In this document: positions 35,131-47,245 of the stretch, in pieces
Layout: each line of letters opens with the position of its first letter
Position numbering within the stretch: position 1 is the first letter of the stretch
NCBI GenBank assembly: GCA_025201765.1
Contig: MU623447.1
Span: forward strand, 1-64,000
Direction of reading: 5' to 3'
Source of the DNA: Daldinia sp. FL1419
Taxonomy: Eukaryota; Ascomycota; Sordariomycetes; Xylariales; Hypoxylaceae
DNA: 64,000 nt
Notes under the pieces: model-generated
Told to the model about the DNA's origin: nothing
Databases searched by the model: none
Seen by the model: only the letters and a program-made list of their open reading frames with translations
Program-made: the position numbers and the translations under genes

Positions 35131-37564
35131 ATGGCACCGAGTATACCGATTCCCACTCAGGGTGGAATGTTCCATACCTGTAAGTCTTTCTCACTCTATC
35201 ATCTTAGTTTTTAAGCTTCTTATAAGTCTCTAATTTGATATTAGTCCAAGGAGTTACTCCCCGGAAACAGTCTACAGACTCTACTGAGAGTACTAAGACG
35301 AACGGAAACGGCACAGCCAAACGTATCACCACACCACATGCGTGCGCTGAATGCAAGCGTAGAAAGATGTATGTCTTATGTTGAATGAGAGTAAATGAAA
35401 ATCGCTAACATAAAAGTCTAGTCGATGTGATGGCCAGCAACCTTGTGGCCAATGTCTCTCGAGCCGAGCTCCTAAGCGGTGTTTCTATGACAAACACCGC
35501 CAAAGGGTAATCCCGTCGAGGAAGACGCTCGAAGCACTATCACAATCATTAGAAGAATGCCGGTCAATCCTCAAGAGGCTGTTCCCAAACCATGAAGTTC
35601 AATCCCTCTTACCACTACCCCGTCAGGAGTTACTCAACCTCCTTGACCGACCACAAGTTGACGCAGCTGCGGCACTCCCATCACCACCGCTACACACTTC
35701 TCCCATGCCTGGCGATATTGGCTCGCCCACTCTCTCCGGATCCGAACAGGGACTTTCCAGCTTAGAGCAAATACCATCTCGGGACATCGAATGGGACGAG
35801 GAACGCCGAGGACGAGATCCCATACCCGTCGAAGCAGACGATGTTAATGCGCTCTCCTTATCAGTCGACCGTCAGGCATCATATTTGGGCGCCTCGTCCA
35901 TCAAGGCGGCACTGATGGTGATGCTAAAAGTTCAACCCGGACTCCGAAGCTCCCTTACACCGCCACTCAACAGCGTAGAAATGGCACACAACCTCCCAAT
36001 AATGAGACAAAAAGTTACGAATCCCAAAGAACCTCAACGAGTACCGTGGTCATGGAAAGGCCAAACTTTGATCGACGCCTACTTCAAGCGAATACATGTA
36101 TTTGTTCCCATGTTGGATGAGGCTTCATTCCGAGCAGACTACCTCGAAGGACAACGATATGACGCTCCCTGGCTTGCACTTCTCAACATGGTTTTTGCAA
36201 TGGGATGCATCGCCGCGCTCAAATCCGACGACTACAACCACTTGAACTACTACAGCCGAGCTATGGAATACCTCCCCATGGACTCTTTTGGCAGCAGCCA
36301 CATTGAAACCGTCCAAGCCCTAGCATTAATAGGTGGATACTACCTACACTACATTAACCGACCTAACATGGCAAACGCCGTTGTCGGCGCTGCCATCAGA
36401 ATGGCGAGCGCTCTCGGACTCCACCGAGAAAGTCTAGCTCACGGTCCTGCTGGCACGAGCAAAGAAATCGCTGCCGCAGAGACGAGGAGGCGTACCTGGT
36501 GGAGCTTGTTCTGCCTCGACACTTGGGCTACAACTACCATGGGCCGCCCGTCATTCGGCCGATGGGGCCCTGCCATCAACATTCGCCCACCAGAGACTGG
36601 CGTCAGTTCCGCACGGGACTCGGCACAGCACGCGGGTATCCTGCCCCTAATCGAGAACATCAAATTCTGCAAGATTGCCACAGCGATCCAAGATATGCTA
36701 GCAATTTCTCCCCTACTACGTGCTGAGGATCGCTGCAACCTCGATGGCCAACTGGTCAACTGGTTCAGTAACTTGCCTTGGCTACTACGTACCAGTGACC
36801 CCTGCGCCGAACCCCTGTACATCGCCCGTTGCATCATGAAGTGGCGCTACCAGAACTTGCGTATGCTGCTGCATCGCCCAGTCCTACTGAATTTAGCCAG
36901 TAGCGGCGCATCGCACGCGGCTGAACACGACATCGCTGCCATCGAGGCCTGCCGCGACTTAGCTAAGCAGACCATCGAGGATATCTCCCGTGAGTGGTCG
37001 CGCAACCAGATGTCGGGCTGGAACGCTGTCTGGTTCTTGTACCAGGCTGCTATGATCCCACTCGTCTCTATCTTCTGGCAATGGGATAGCCCTCGTGTTC
37101 CTGATTGGCAGAAGCAGATCGAGACTATTCTCGAGTTACTCGAGGCCATGGAAGACTGGTCACTAGCGGCGCGCCGCTCTCGCGAGGTCGTTTGGCGCAT
37201 GTACGAAGCATCGCGGCAATTAGAGCCTGCATTACTCAGACAGCAGAGCCCCATGCAGAGGCTGCAAGTTGCAACCGATCACACCGGTATCATCAACCCT
37301 ATGGGTGATGGTTCGGAAATTCACATGTCTCCTATCGGTCTCGAACCCGAGGGCTTCGGTGGCATAATGGGCATGCTAGACCAACACGGCCTATGGGATC
37401 TAGACGGCATGCTCTGGGGCGCGCCCGACGAGATGGAGTGGGCCCAGCAACACTTCGGCGGCAACGGCAACATGCACGACGGGACACCAGTCGGTGGCTG
37501 CGGGCTGATGGGCCAGTTAGGCGCCTACGGCATCGATAACTCAGCATTTTCATTCGTCCACTAA
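35131..37564 (+). CDS. Zn2Cys6 transcription factor with fungal-specific TF domain
   Basis: Model join(35131..35179,35245..35368,35422..37564), 771 aa. The Zn2Cys6 binuclear cluster is at residues 50-77 (C50, C53, C60, C66, C69, C77; ACAECKRRKIRCDGQQPCGQC), split by the second intron at I58. A linker and short heptad region (TLEALSQSLEECRSILKRLF) would serve dimerisation. The middle homology domain (about residues 265-500) carries WKGQTLIDAYFKRIHVFVPM, ASALGLHRES and RRRTWWSLFCLDTWATTTMG with the typical RR..WW....D....GRP. The C-terminus is Gly/Met-rich and acidic, as activation regions often are. It is a nuclear DNA-binding regulator, with target genes unknown. Neither neighbour forms an obvious pathway with it. 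Exon 3 is GC-richer than its surroundings. Confidence 0.93.
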
Positions 37565-40500
37565 TTATCCCTTTCGGTAATTGGACAATTACGTTGCGTG
37601 TACGAGAGACAAGAGACACATGGCTACGCGGCTACTATTACTACTGCTACTATTAACGACTGATCTGTTGGGGTTGGCTTTCTGCAATTATGGTTGGTTA
37701 AACAGGATCCAAGAGACTAAAATTTTCTTCTCTACTCATTTTTTTTTTTCTATACTCTGTCCATTTTTAGGGGTCCATGATCGTCATTCACCTCATGCAT
37801 GTATGTTTCAGCGATGATACCTCTTGACGTTGGATGCGTTCATGGTTGGGTTACAATGAGTTCAAAAGGTTAAAAAGGGGGGGGAGGGGAAATGGAAGGG
37901 CACCGGGCCGGCGGGCAACGTGGTTTTCAAGCAAGAAAGAAAAAAAACCAAGCGAAATCAGCCCGTTCGAATGGTTTGGAAGGGGAGTCTGGGGAATAAC
38001 TACTACTGCTACTGTTGCTACTAGTACTGTTACGACTACTACGTAATGGGGAATCAAGGAAACACAAAAAGTTTTTAAACGAGTATATGACCTGTCACGA
38101 TCTGGAAGAAACTTGTACAGCAGGGAGGCTCGAATACAGACATACCATACCATACGATATCTTAGGTACCTACCTATCTACATGCATAATACTATTATTA
38201 GGAGTAGGAGAAAACATCAACCCATTACGCATAGCTTGAAGTGACCGAAAAAGTACAAAGTGTTCTTACCACATTACCGTCTTCTGGGGAAATGGAAAAT
38301 CCTGAATGGGATTCACATACATCGTCACACACATACGTAGTGCACTTGGCATCTCGAGCGAAGGCCTCCAAGGAACTCAGATCCGAAGAGAGTGGATCCC
38401 GTCGACGGAAGGCCGGTAGGTAAAATCGAGAATCTGGGGTAGATGTCGTGAACGCTTACTTACCTAAACCTTATCTGTGTGTGTGCCTGGACAAATGTAT
38501 GCTACGTAGTGGGTTGGTACATCATAGTATGTGATTAGTTCGCTAATATGGTGGGCTATACGATGTACGCAGTAGACTTGGTACGATAGAAGGTTATTAG
38601 GGAGAGAAGACTACCCCAACGTATTAGTTCTGTTGGTCTGGCCCCTTGACTACATATACATTAACACAAGGAGGGACCTGGCTAGCCACTCTAAAATTAA
38701 TGATACTATAAAACGTTGAGTTAAGAACAGATGGCTTGGAAAGGAGATCAGAGTGCAGAATCTAGAGTAGGGAGACTGATACCTGGTAACGTCGGTATGA
38801 TGGGTAAGGGGGAGTTCTCGTTAAGTGTTCGCAGGATATGCATATAACACCGTCATGATTCCTTGGTATTTTCCTATTCCTGCTAATGAGAGTACCATTT
38901 GTAGCAATAATCAATATCCGTACTTGGTATGCTTCCTAGAATAGCTACCTGTATACCTGTTTTCCCCCGATTTCCTTCAACACCATTCGCTAGACCACCA
39001 CTATGAGACATGAGACGAACCCAATGTCTTGCATGCGCAAGGGTAATCTTGAAGAATGTTAATAAGCAATTCAAGAAGGATAGTTGGTCGGTCGGCTCGT
39101 TGGCCGTCAGATAACAGGACTGGGGAAAATTATGCCGTCGTGATTGGGCGCCATCTGGGCAAGGGTTATGAATCCCGGTATAATATGGTATTTCGGGCCG
39201 CCGTAGATGGGCTGGTAATGAGCTTCGTTGCAAGGCTACCAACGAGGTACTTCGATACCAAGTCGCTCCCGCCCGGTAACGCTTCCCGAAGTGCTGCTTG
39301 TTACGATGTTACCCAAGTACTGTACCGCTATGTGCCTTCAGGGGTCCCTTGCTCCTCCCCAGCCATTCCCCATCTGGGGTTTAAGTGTTGAGTTGCACGG
39401 CGGAAATTCCCGTGCGGGGGAGAGGAGAAAGGAAAACATTTTTTTCTTATGGAGTTCCGGGGTCACCGCGATTAGAGAGAAAACTGACTGAAAAAAATGA
39501 CTGCCAGAGATGGAGAAAGCAAACCCCATCTCGCTAGAGTATGTCCTTTCTCTCCTGATCAGGAGACTGCTCGCTCGTTAGGCAAAAACCTACTCGGCAG
39601 CAGTGCCGATGTAGGTTAGGTAAGTAGATCTACGGTAACCCCTCTCCAAGAGCACTCTCGTTGCGTTGGAGAATATCGTGATAGGTGATGGAGGGTTGAA
39701 GAGAGAGTGAAGATCACCAGGAGATGATAGATGCGGGGTAAGGGTCTAGGAGATCGTCGACGAGGATGTCAATCTATGACCCTATCATTCCTTTCTGTTC
39801 ATCTTCTACCTCTCTTTCAAGTTTCAATCTCCTCTATCGATCAATCTACTCTAAAGTTCAAGACGCTATCATACGTCAAGGCAGCCTGCTTCTACTCTAT
39901 TCCTCCCCGCATCAGGCTTTCTCGTTCCACAACTCCTGTCATCGAGTATCTACCGACTGCTGTGTCGCGCGAGATTGCAGCGGCAGTCACAAATGATGCC
40001 AAGTTTATAGACCGGCGGGCAGGGTTGGGTTGAGCGGCCGCAGGCGTCCGTTCGATGAGAGCTCCGTTGATGAAAAGGAGGGTACAAGACATATCCAGCG
40101 GTGCGTCACCGTGGGCAGGGACCCGCGCTTGGTTGAGATGTTTCGAGCTTGTCTACCAGCTTATCATCTCTCAACTTTTCCCAAACCTGATCTAGCCCGC
40201 TCGCGATCGATTCGCCACCGCCCGCCACACATATTTAATTACATACGTCTGCATTCTACAACGTGACCTGTCTTCATTGATATGACGACTTCGCGGTCTC
40301 GATGTGCCTTGGCATATACCCGGAGCTTAAGAAGCACTTATAGAACACCACGATCAGGACCTGCTGGCTATCGTGGTGGCACGAATGAGAGAGCATTTTG
40401 AAACCTCATGCCATCATCAACAGGGGTTATAACAAGTTGGTATCGTTGGGAACTAATCGTCACTGCATATAGGAATCGTATTTCGGGTGACTCTGCGACT

Positions 40501-43500
40501 TGGCCGATCGTCGTAGCGATATGTGGTAGCGATTCTTTATCGCATGGTGATACAGCCCCCATGTCTCTATCTCTGTCAAGTACTTTCTAGTGATGATATC
40601 CGAGAACCGTGCGTAGAGGCGTGACCCGGTAAAGGCTTCAACTGGACTTCTCTTTTCGTTCACATTATCTCTTTTGGGAAGCGTGTAATCTGAAAAGAGG
40701 TAACTAGGTGAAATAGAACTATGTTTGGGGGGAGGGGTTAGTTTAGCTTGACTCCCGTAACCGCGCCGTAGCCTCGCAGCAACTATGCCGCGGGCTACGA
40801 AGCGAGGCTATTAATCAGTTAGCGTACACGATCCCATGATTCAATCAAGTACGTGCTGCTGTTCGAAGGGCTTTGGACTTCGCACCCTGGGCCCTGGCCA
40901 TGCATGTGTTAGAAGCCCAACTAGATGCAAATGTACCTAGACACATCATAAGTCGTCAAGACTATAGTACTAATGGTCAAGCATGCTGCGTGGCCTCACC
41001 GAAGATTCGAGGAGTCGATCGAGTGGTCCGGTGATAGCAGCAGTTGGATGATTTTCAGGGTTTTCACGTTGGGTCGCCAAGAACCTAGCCCAGTATCGAA
41101 GTATCCGAGCCGTGTTTTACTGTAACGTCGAGTTGCAGTGTCGAGGATAAAAGCGGAACCCTTATTTCTCTTACTCGCACAAGCTTTTTCTTATTAATAT
41201 CTTAAGGCTTGAGCCCCCTGCTCGCAAGCTGCGATGAATGTCACAGCTAGTCAACCTCTTGGAAAACTCTTTTGCCCTTGCTAAGTAACATTCCAGCCCG
41301 AACCTATGTGGAAACGCGTCGTCCCCAACTGTTTTTTCGTTACGAAACGAAGGAAAACTATTAGTCAATTACTTAGTGATGGATGGGGCTGGATGAGGGA
41401 CCATGGCAACCTCAGCGCGATAGCTGTTCGAGGCTTGGAGTTAAGAAAATCGGGGTTAGGGATTCTCCAACGTTGAAGATTTTGACCCTTGCGGTCCGTC
41501 TGGATCGTCGGAAAATCATCCCCTTCGCTGGGACCGCGATCCATGCTATCGCTCTCTTCGGATACTTCATGATGGTGTGCTTCTCAACCTATGAGATAAT
41601 ATGACGACAACACGGGCGAAGATCATGATAACAGAGGACCTTGAATTCGCACGATAACCCTCCACTGACGTTGATAATTTCGGCATACAATAACGTTTTC
41701 GTAACGTTCGCCGGTGCGCGTTCCAGATGTGAGACCGTTCCATTCTGGTTCGATTTTCTCTATCCTACCAGAACGTCTCCAAACACTGAACAATCATCTC
41801 GAAGCAAGCACTTACAACTGCATGCCAAGAATAATAGCTGTGTAGCATACGATCTAGTAGGTGGTCAATTTTTGGTGTCACCACGGCTGGCCCCTGCAGG
41901 TTGTTGTCGATATGTAAGGCTTGACAACTTGAAAGTCTTCTCCAAAATGTCTTGGCAACGTCCTTATATGTAGGTAGGTATACTATGAACTGATTTTTCA
42001 AGCTAACTCGATCAGCTCGATGTGGTACCTCTCGGACTCCATCGGCATCCACGCTATCCACTGCCGCCGGCTGGTAGGCTAGACTGCCACATCTCCTGCT
42101 GCAAGTCCGGCGTACCTGCGTCGCCGATCCCGGACCGTCTGGCCTTAGCGAGTCCGCCTATAGGGAAAATACTTTGGGGGGGAGTATTTACTGGTGAGCT
42201 CACATCGGGCGTGCATTAGGCCCCCTTATAATAGGACGCAAGCTGCATAAGAACTGGCCCGTTATTGTGGCTGCCCTGCCCCAGGGACGGCGCCATTGCC
42301 CACTTTGGGAAACCTGCTCCGGGCGGGATATCGGGATCGCGAAAGCTCTGTGCCGTCCTGGCTGATCGGACTGAAGCTCGCTAGGTACCGGCGGCGACCA
42401 GGTCCCACGTTTCCGCCGGCTTTCTAAAATTAAGAAGCGCTCAACCAACGTTGCCGGCTCGCGAGACCCGGTGTTCTGGTCCTAGGCTATTAATGGCTTC
42501 GAGGGTTTCCTTCTGCATATTGCCATCTGCGCGAGCCAGGTAGGCGAGTATCAGACATACATGATTAGCGCTTTAACTAATATAAGTACACGTGGTTTTT
42601 ATTTACGAGGTGACGAGGATGGGTCGGTCAGCGCGGTGCTACCTGGGATCTGGAGTTTTCCCTTCGAAGAGTGCACTTTTGGGGTATCTTAGTCAGAAAA
42701 TAGTGACAAAGACCGAGTAAAATTAGATAATGGTGTATCGAGTTGTCGAAAAGCTTGTCGTCTTTGTAGAGTATTCCCCTATCAAAGGTAGTTCAAGACT
42801 GACTCAAGGAAGAGTCGTAGTAGACAATAGATTGTAGAAAATCGAAGCTATTAGAAGAAACCTTAATCTCAACTGTCACTGATGTCAACTCTCTTACAGT
42901 ATACTGTAGAAATTTATGCTGTAGGCAATCTTTGGTGATTTTCAACTTACCCCTGAAACTAATATTCATCTTCCTAAAGCTCATAATAAAAATAGCTATC
43001 TTGGCATAGTAGTAAGCCTGATACTAACTAGTAAATCTAGTTGGTCTATTACGCTTGGATGACAATGTCCCAATCACGCGAGTTGAGTGAATATAGCAAT
43101 ATGAAACAGTTACTTATGTTGATCCATGGAATTCAATTGATGAGATTGACTTCCACTATCGACTGTCTACCTAGCACGTTAAGATACTTTAGGTGATTAA
43201 TTTTCTTTCTATTAGGTTTCGGAATAACTGATCTCGTTAGACATTGTCTGAAGTTTCCGGAACATAAAAAGAACCTTGAATTTTCTCGAAACTGCCCAAT
43301 GATTCAATATGTTGTTTTTCCTTTATCAAGTCAACTGTCCTTCCCCGGGAACTACCTAGACGATTACAGACATTTTAGAGCCAAAAATGTCCCCAAGGGT
43401 TTAATAGGTACGTACCTAGGTAATTGAGGTAATAGCAAAAGACGCCGTCTGTATTCCGAGAATAATCTAATTGGAAGGTCATTTATGATGAGGATGAGGA

Positions 43501-44507
43501 TTATACACCCTACCTCCCCTTATCTTGGGACATGATCTTACTATATACGCCGGTCATTAGAGTCTCTAAAATAGAAGATAAGACGGTATCGGCATCATCG
43601 TTATTTCTACATGAACACAACATCACCCGCTAGGGTAGACCCAAGAGGAACTCTCCTAGAGGAGGATATTAGATATCAAGATATGCTACCGGGAATTTAG
43701 GATGATATGAAGGAGGGGAGTCAGAGGAGGCTTCATATTATACCGGTGGCTTTGAGAAAGAGTGGTATAGAAGAGTATGGTTCTTCAGTAAGGACTGCTT
43801 TAGAATGAGTACCCTAGGCAAATATTTCCCTGTCTATATTCTGATTTCATACATTCCATCGCCATGTAGTAATCAACATCTTTCAATTTTCTTGCTGCTT
43901 ATAGTTAAAGTATGCTTACATCAAACTTGCCAAGCGAGTAGATCCGTTGACTCTACCCGAAGTTACGAAGCAATGAATGATTTTCTTGTGCTCACTCCAA
44001 TCTGTCTTGTCATAACGGATCCCGAGAAACATGACTAAGATCCAGTTATACAATACACCCCTTATCATACAATTGGGACAAGACGCGTGAAAACAACTCT
44101 GTTGTTACCTAAGGAGCTCTAAAGCTCGGTATAAAAACCTCCCACTAGACAAGCCGGAGGTATCCTTTGTTCTAGATTTCTCATTGAAGCTCTCGATATT
44201 TCGATAACCTCCATGATCTATATCACATTGGATTCATTTGTTCTACTACCCCAAGCGAGTGGGATAAATGGCACACCTAGTAATCTCGCATCCCAAAATA
44301 CACTACCCATCAGCTTGGTGGGTTTCGCTACTCGTTTTACGGAGAAAAGTTGCCTTTCCTCCCAACGGTTCGCTTCTGGAGGCACCAGGCCATTCGACAC
44401 TATCTCTATTTTTAGCAAGTTGACTACTCGTGGTTTATTATACGATTGCTATTATACAACAGTATCGCCATTGTCCTTTTAGTACCTACTTGGCTAACCT
44501 CGCAGCA
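37565..44507. other. Gene desert
   Basis: 6.9 kb with no gene I can support; all frames are short and overlapping. Local features are a poly-T tract after the TF stop (37739-37750), a G-rich run (37876-37887), ACT/TACTAC-type repeats (38000-38042), and GC-richer stretches at 39000-40200 and 42000-42450 without coherent frames. A TACCTAGGTA palindrome lies near 43407-43422. Unrecognised non-coding RNAs cannot be excluded. Confidence 0.5.
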
Positions 44508-44889
44508 ATGCCTTACACGTTCGATAATATTTTATTCCTTCCGTCGAGGCACCTCGTTAAGGAGTACGTTAAGCGCGGCTTTGGCGCAAGAGCGGACCTG
44601 GTAAAAGACGTGAAGTTTGACGTAGACGGAGACGACGGTACTCCTTGTCTAGTTGTAAGATTTTGGGGCCCTCAAGCCTATCTCCTCTACCAAGAACTCG
44701 AACAGGCTAAGCAAAACATCGAGAGGGATCTCGAAAGCGGACTTGAGCGTTTTCGTATTGATAGTAAGCTATGCCCCTTTCTCAAAGGCACTCTATTCGC
44801 CCCCTTTCTTTTTCTTTTCTTTTTCGATTACGGACTTGTCCATATATATTATTATTAACCTTGTAGATCTTAGTCGTAGTCAATGGTGA
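44508..44889 (+). CDS. Small hypothetical protein
   Basis: Model join(44508..44763,44867..44889), 92 aa. The frame has good coding character: MPYTFDNILFLPSRHLVKEY, then KRGFGARADLVKDVKFDVD and LVVRFWGPQAYLLYQELEQA, ending with a charged helix. The intron is inferred: donor GTAAGC at 44764, branch TTAAC, acceptor TTGTAG; it avoids a low-complexity Phe/Leu tail that read-through would add. The alternative is a single-exon protein to 44858. I recognise no domain and no homologue. It lies 0.5 kb upstream of the HEI10-like gene in the same orientation. Confidence 0.45.
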
Positions 44890-45402
44890 GAAGTGGACTC
44901 GAAAGTGTCTTTTGAGACGCAGCACCAGATATCGAAGTGCTCACCAGAAGCCTTGAAGGGAAAGGGTAGGTCTGTACCTCGGTACCCAATGCAGACATGA
45001 ATCTATTTTGGATTCTTTAGGGTAAGAATTACTAGCAGCCCCTTGTGAGTCCCCTAATGCTTGGGTACGTGCATAGCATATTTAGGAAGTATTAGGTACA
45101 TGTAGGTATCTTATGTACCTAGGTAGGTACCTATTGTGTTAGTGGGTACGTTTATCGCAGCTTCTCTCACCAGATCGCACTCAGGAGGGAATTTACAGTA
45201 GCATAATGGGTTGGAAAGGAAAGAGTAACCAACCTTCATCAAAAATAAAAGTTACCCGCGTAAACTATTTGACTAATTCCTTCTGTGCTACTATTTTATT
45301 TTATTTTATTTTTCCAATTCTTCCTTCTTCCACATCAAAGAACCAAAATCTCAGCAACGAGTTATGGTCCTTAAACGCAACAAAGCAGGGGCGTCTTACA
45401 CA
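44890..45402. other. Intergenic with TACCTAGGTA palindrome
   Basis: Short spacer upstream of the HEI10-like gene. It contains GTACCTAGGTAGGTACC at 45115-45132 and a TTTTATTTTATTTTATTTTT tract at 45294-45312 close to the start codon. Confidence 0.6.
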
Positions 45403-46833
45403 ATGGAGCACATGCTACGCTGCAATAATCTTAAATGTCGAAAGCAACTAGTAGATCGAGCATTGGTGACTACATGCAGCCATATCTTCTGTATCGATTG
45501 CGCGGCCGGCCTAGGTTTGACAGCTCAGAATTTGGCAGCTCAGAGGCACGAACCTCGCAACTCGTGCCCTGCATGTAACTCCCCTTTGGTGAATCCTGAC
45601 GACGCCGTCATTTCAAACCTCAATCCCAGCGAAGATTATAAAACAAGTGTTCTCAGTGGCCTAAGTCCTTATGTTATAATTGAGTGCGCGAGTCGAGCCT
45701 TGAGCTTTTGGGCTTATCAAGCCACCCAGGAAGTGTAAGCACCGTATTCTTTGTCTGGTCTTTTGCCTTAGAAGTACCTCCTAAAGTCGGGTAACTTCTA
45801 ACCCTAGCGCCTAGATTTTACAACGAGAAACTCGGCGCGGCACTTACTGAGAAGTACTCGAATCTCAGCGTCCAGCTTGATAAGATTATAAGCAATGCCA
45901 ACTTGGAGATGTCCCGTCTTCAAAGCAAACTTGCCAGGAAGTCGTTCGTACACCCCATCATCCGCAGCTTCTACTAACTCCTTCTAGATATGGAACTAGA
46001 ACAAGATAATCTCCGGAAGAGAAATGACGAGATACTTCAGGCATACGACAAAAAGTCCCGAAAACTCCTACAAGTACAGGAGTTGTACGACAAGCTCAAG
46101 CAGCGAGCTATGCTGACTCAAATGCAAGATGCTGCTGAAGATGCTGTAGACTCTGCACTCCATGGGCCATCGTTAGATAGAACCCAATTTGAAGATCGTC
46201 AAAACCCTACCGATTTCCAAGAGCATGAGACGTCTTATTTACACCACCGCCCAGGAACCCACGAGCAGCAAGGGATTTCGGGAGGATTTCAGACAATGCG
46301 ACAAGACAATCACAGTTCTTGGACAAAGAACTTGGGTATTCAATGTAAAGCAAGAAAATTTTAAGTGTAATGGGAATGGCATCTAATATTATATAGCAAG
46401 TATTCCTATTACACCTTCCTCCCATCGCCAACAACTTGGTGAATCAACTAGTATTGGTCTGTCAACCATTCCTGGCCTTGTTGCCGGGACTCCCCAGGCG
46501 CATCAACCCAACGCGAACCTACGTGCAACGCAACATTTTATGACATCAAACAGCACCCAAGTCAATACGAGATTCCCTGCCGTTGGGCTGAGTTCTGGAC
46601 TGAAAGTCAGCCAAGATGGGACTAGTTCTACTGGGTTTCCTACTTCACTGGCAAGGCCGCGAGGTAATTATGTTTACCACAACGTACTTTCGATATACAA
46701 TAATTAAACTAATTTGTTCACAGGAGTAGCTCAAAGGCGAACGCCAATGTCGTCAGCGTTCCATCGAGGACAAGCAGGCGAACAACCGGAAACCATTCAG
46801 TCGAGAATAAGAAGCAATTTCACGACTCTCTAA
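45403..46833 (+). CDS. HEI10: HEI10/CCNB1IP1-like meiotic RING E3 ligase
   Basis: Model join(45403..45734,45815..45924,45988..46335,46397..46663,46724..46833), 388 aa. The N-terminal RING is C7-C12-C25-H27-C30-C33-C55-C58 (LKCRKQLVDRALVTTCSHIF, then SCPACNSPLVNPDDAV), followed by LNPSEDYKTSVLSGLSP and ALSFWAYQATQEV|FYNEKL. A central coiled-coil (about 110-190; SNLSVQLDKIISNAN and KSRKLLQVQELYDKLKQRAM) and a Ser/Pro/Arg-rich tail complete the HEI10 layout. HEI10 marks and stabilises crossover sites on synaptonemal complexes in Sordaria and plants. The exon 2/3 junction is uncertain: no GT donor gives the right phase, and a GC donor at 45925 does. The start could also be the in-frame ATG at 45364. 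The other introns are regular. Confidence 0.87.
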
Positions 46834-47245
46834 ATCATGGGCAGTTAAATGAATTCTACAATGGAAAGATCTTTTGAGGAACGAAGAAAGATATCATGAC
46901 GACTTAAAAGACGAAGACTTCAATGGTGGCGACGTAATGCCAAGCTAATGGATCAAACAATGTGTTGTACTCAATGTGAAGTAGCACAAAACCTTCCCTT
47001 TGTCTTTTTCATGAAGCTCTGTTAAGCTTTTAAGCTGCCCTTGTAGAACAAAGATACAATTACAGTACAACACAATTATATATCCTTTTCTAGTATATAG
47101 ATATTAGAACAGTCCATTATCTCTCGTGTATTATTTTTCTATTCTCCCCGTAAGTCTCCAGAAAACAGCTCATACAAAACCAACCGACACCGATCAACTT
47201 TCAGCATTCTCGTAATATCTTATATCTCGTACCAACAAACCAACA
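46834..47245. other. Intergenic
   Basis: HEI10 3' flank and promoter/leader of the gene at 47246; the ATG context CAACAATGGCC is good. Nothing else was seen. Confidence 0.5.
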
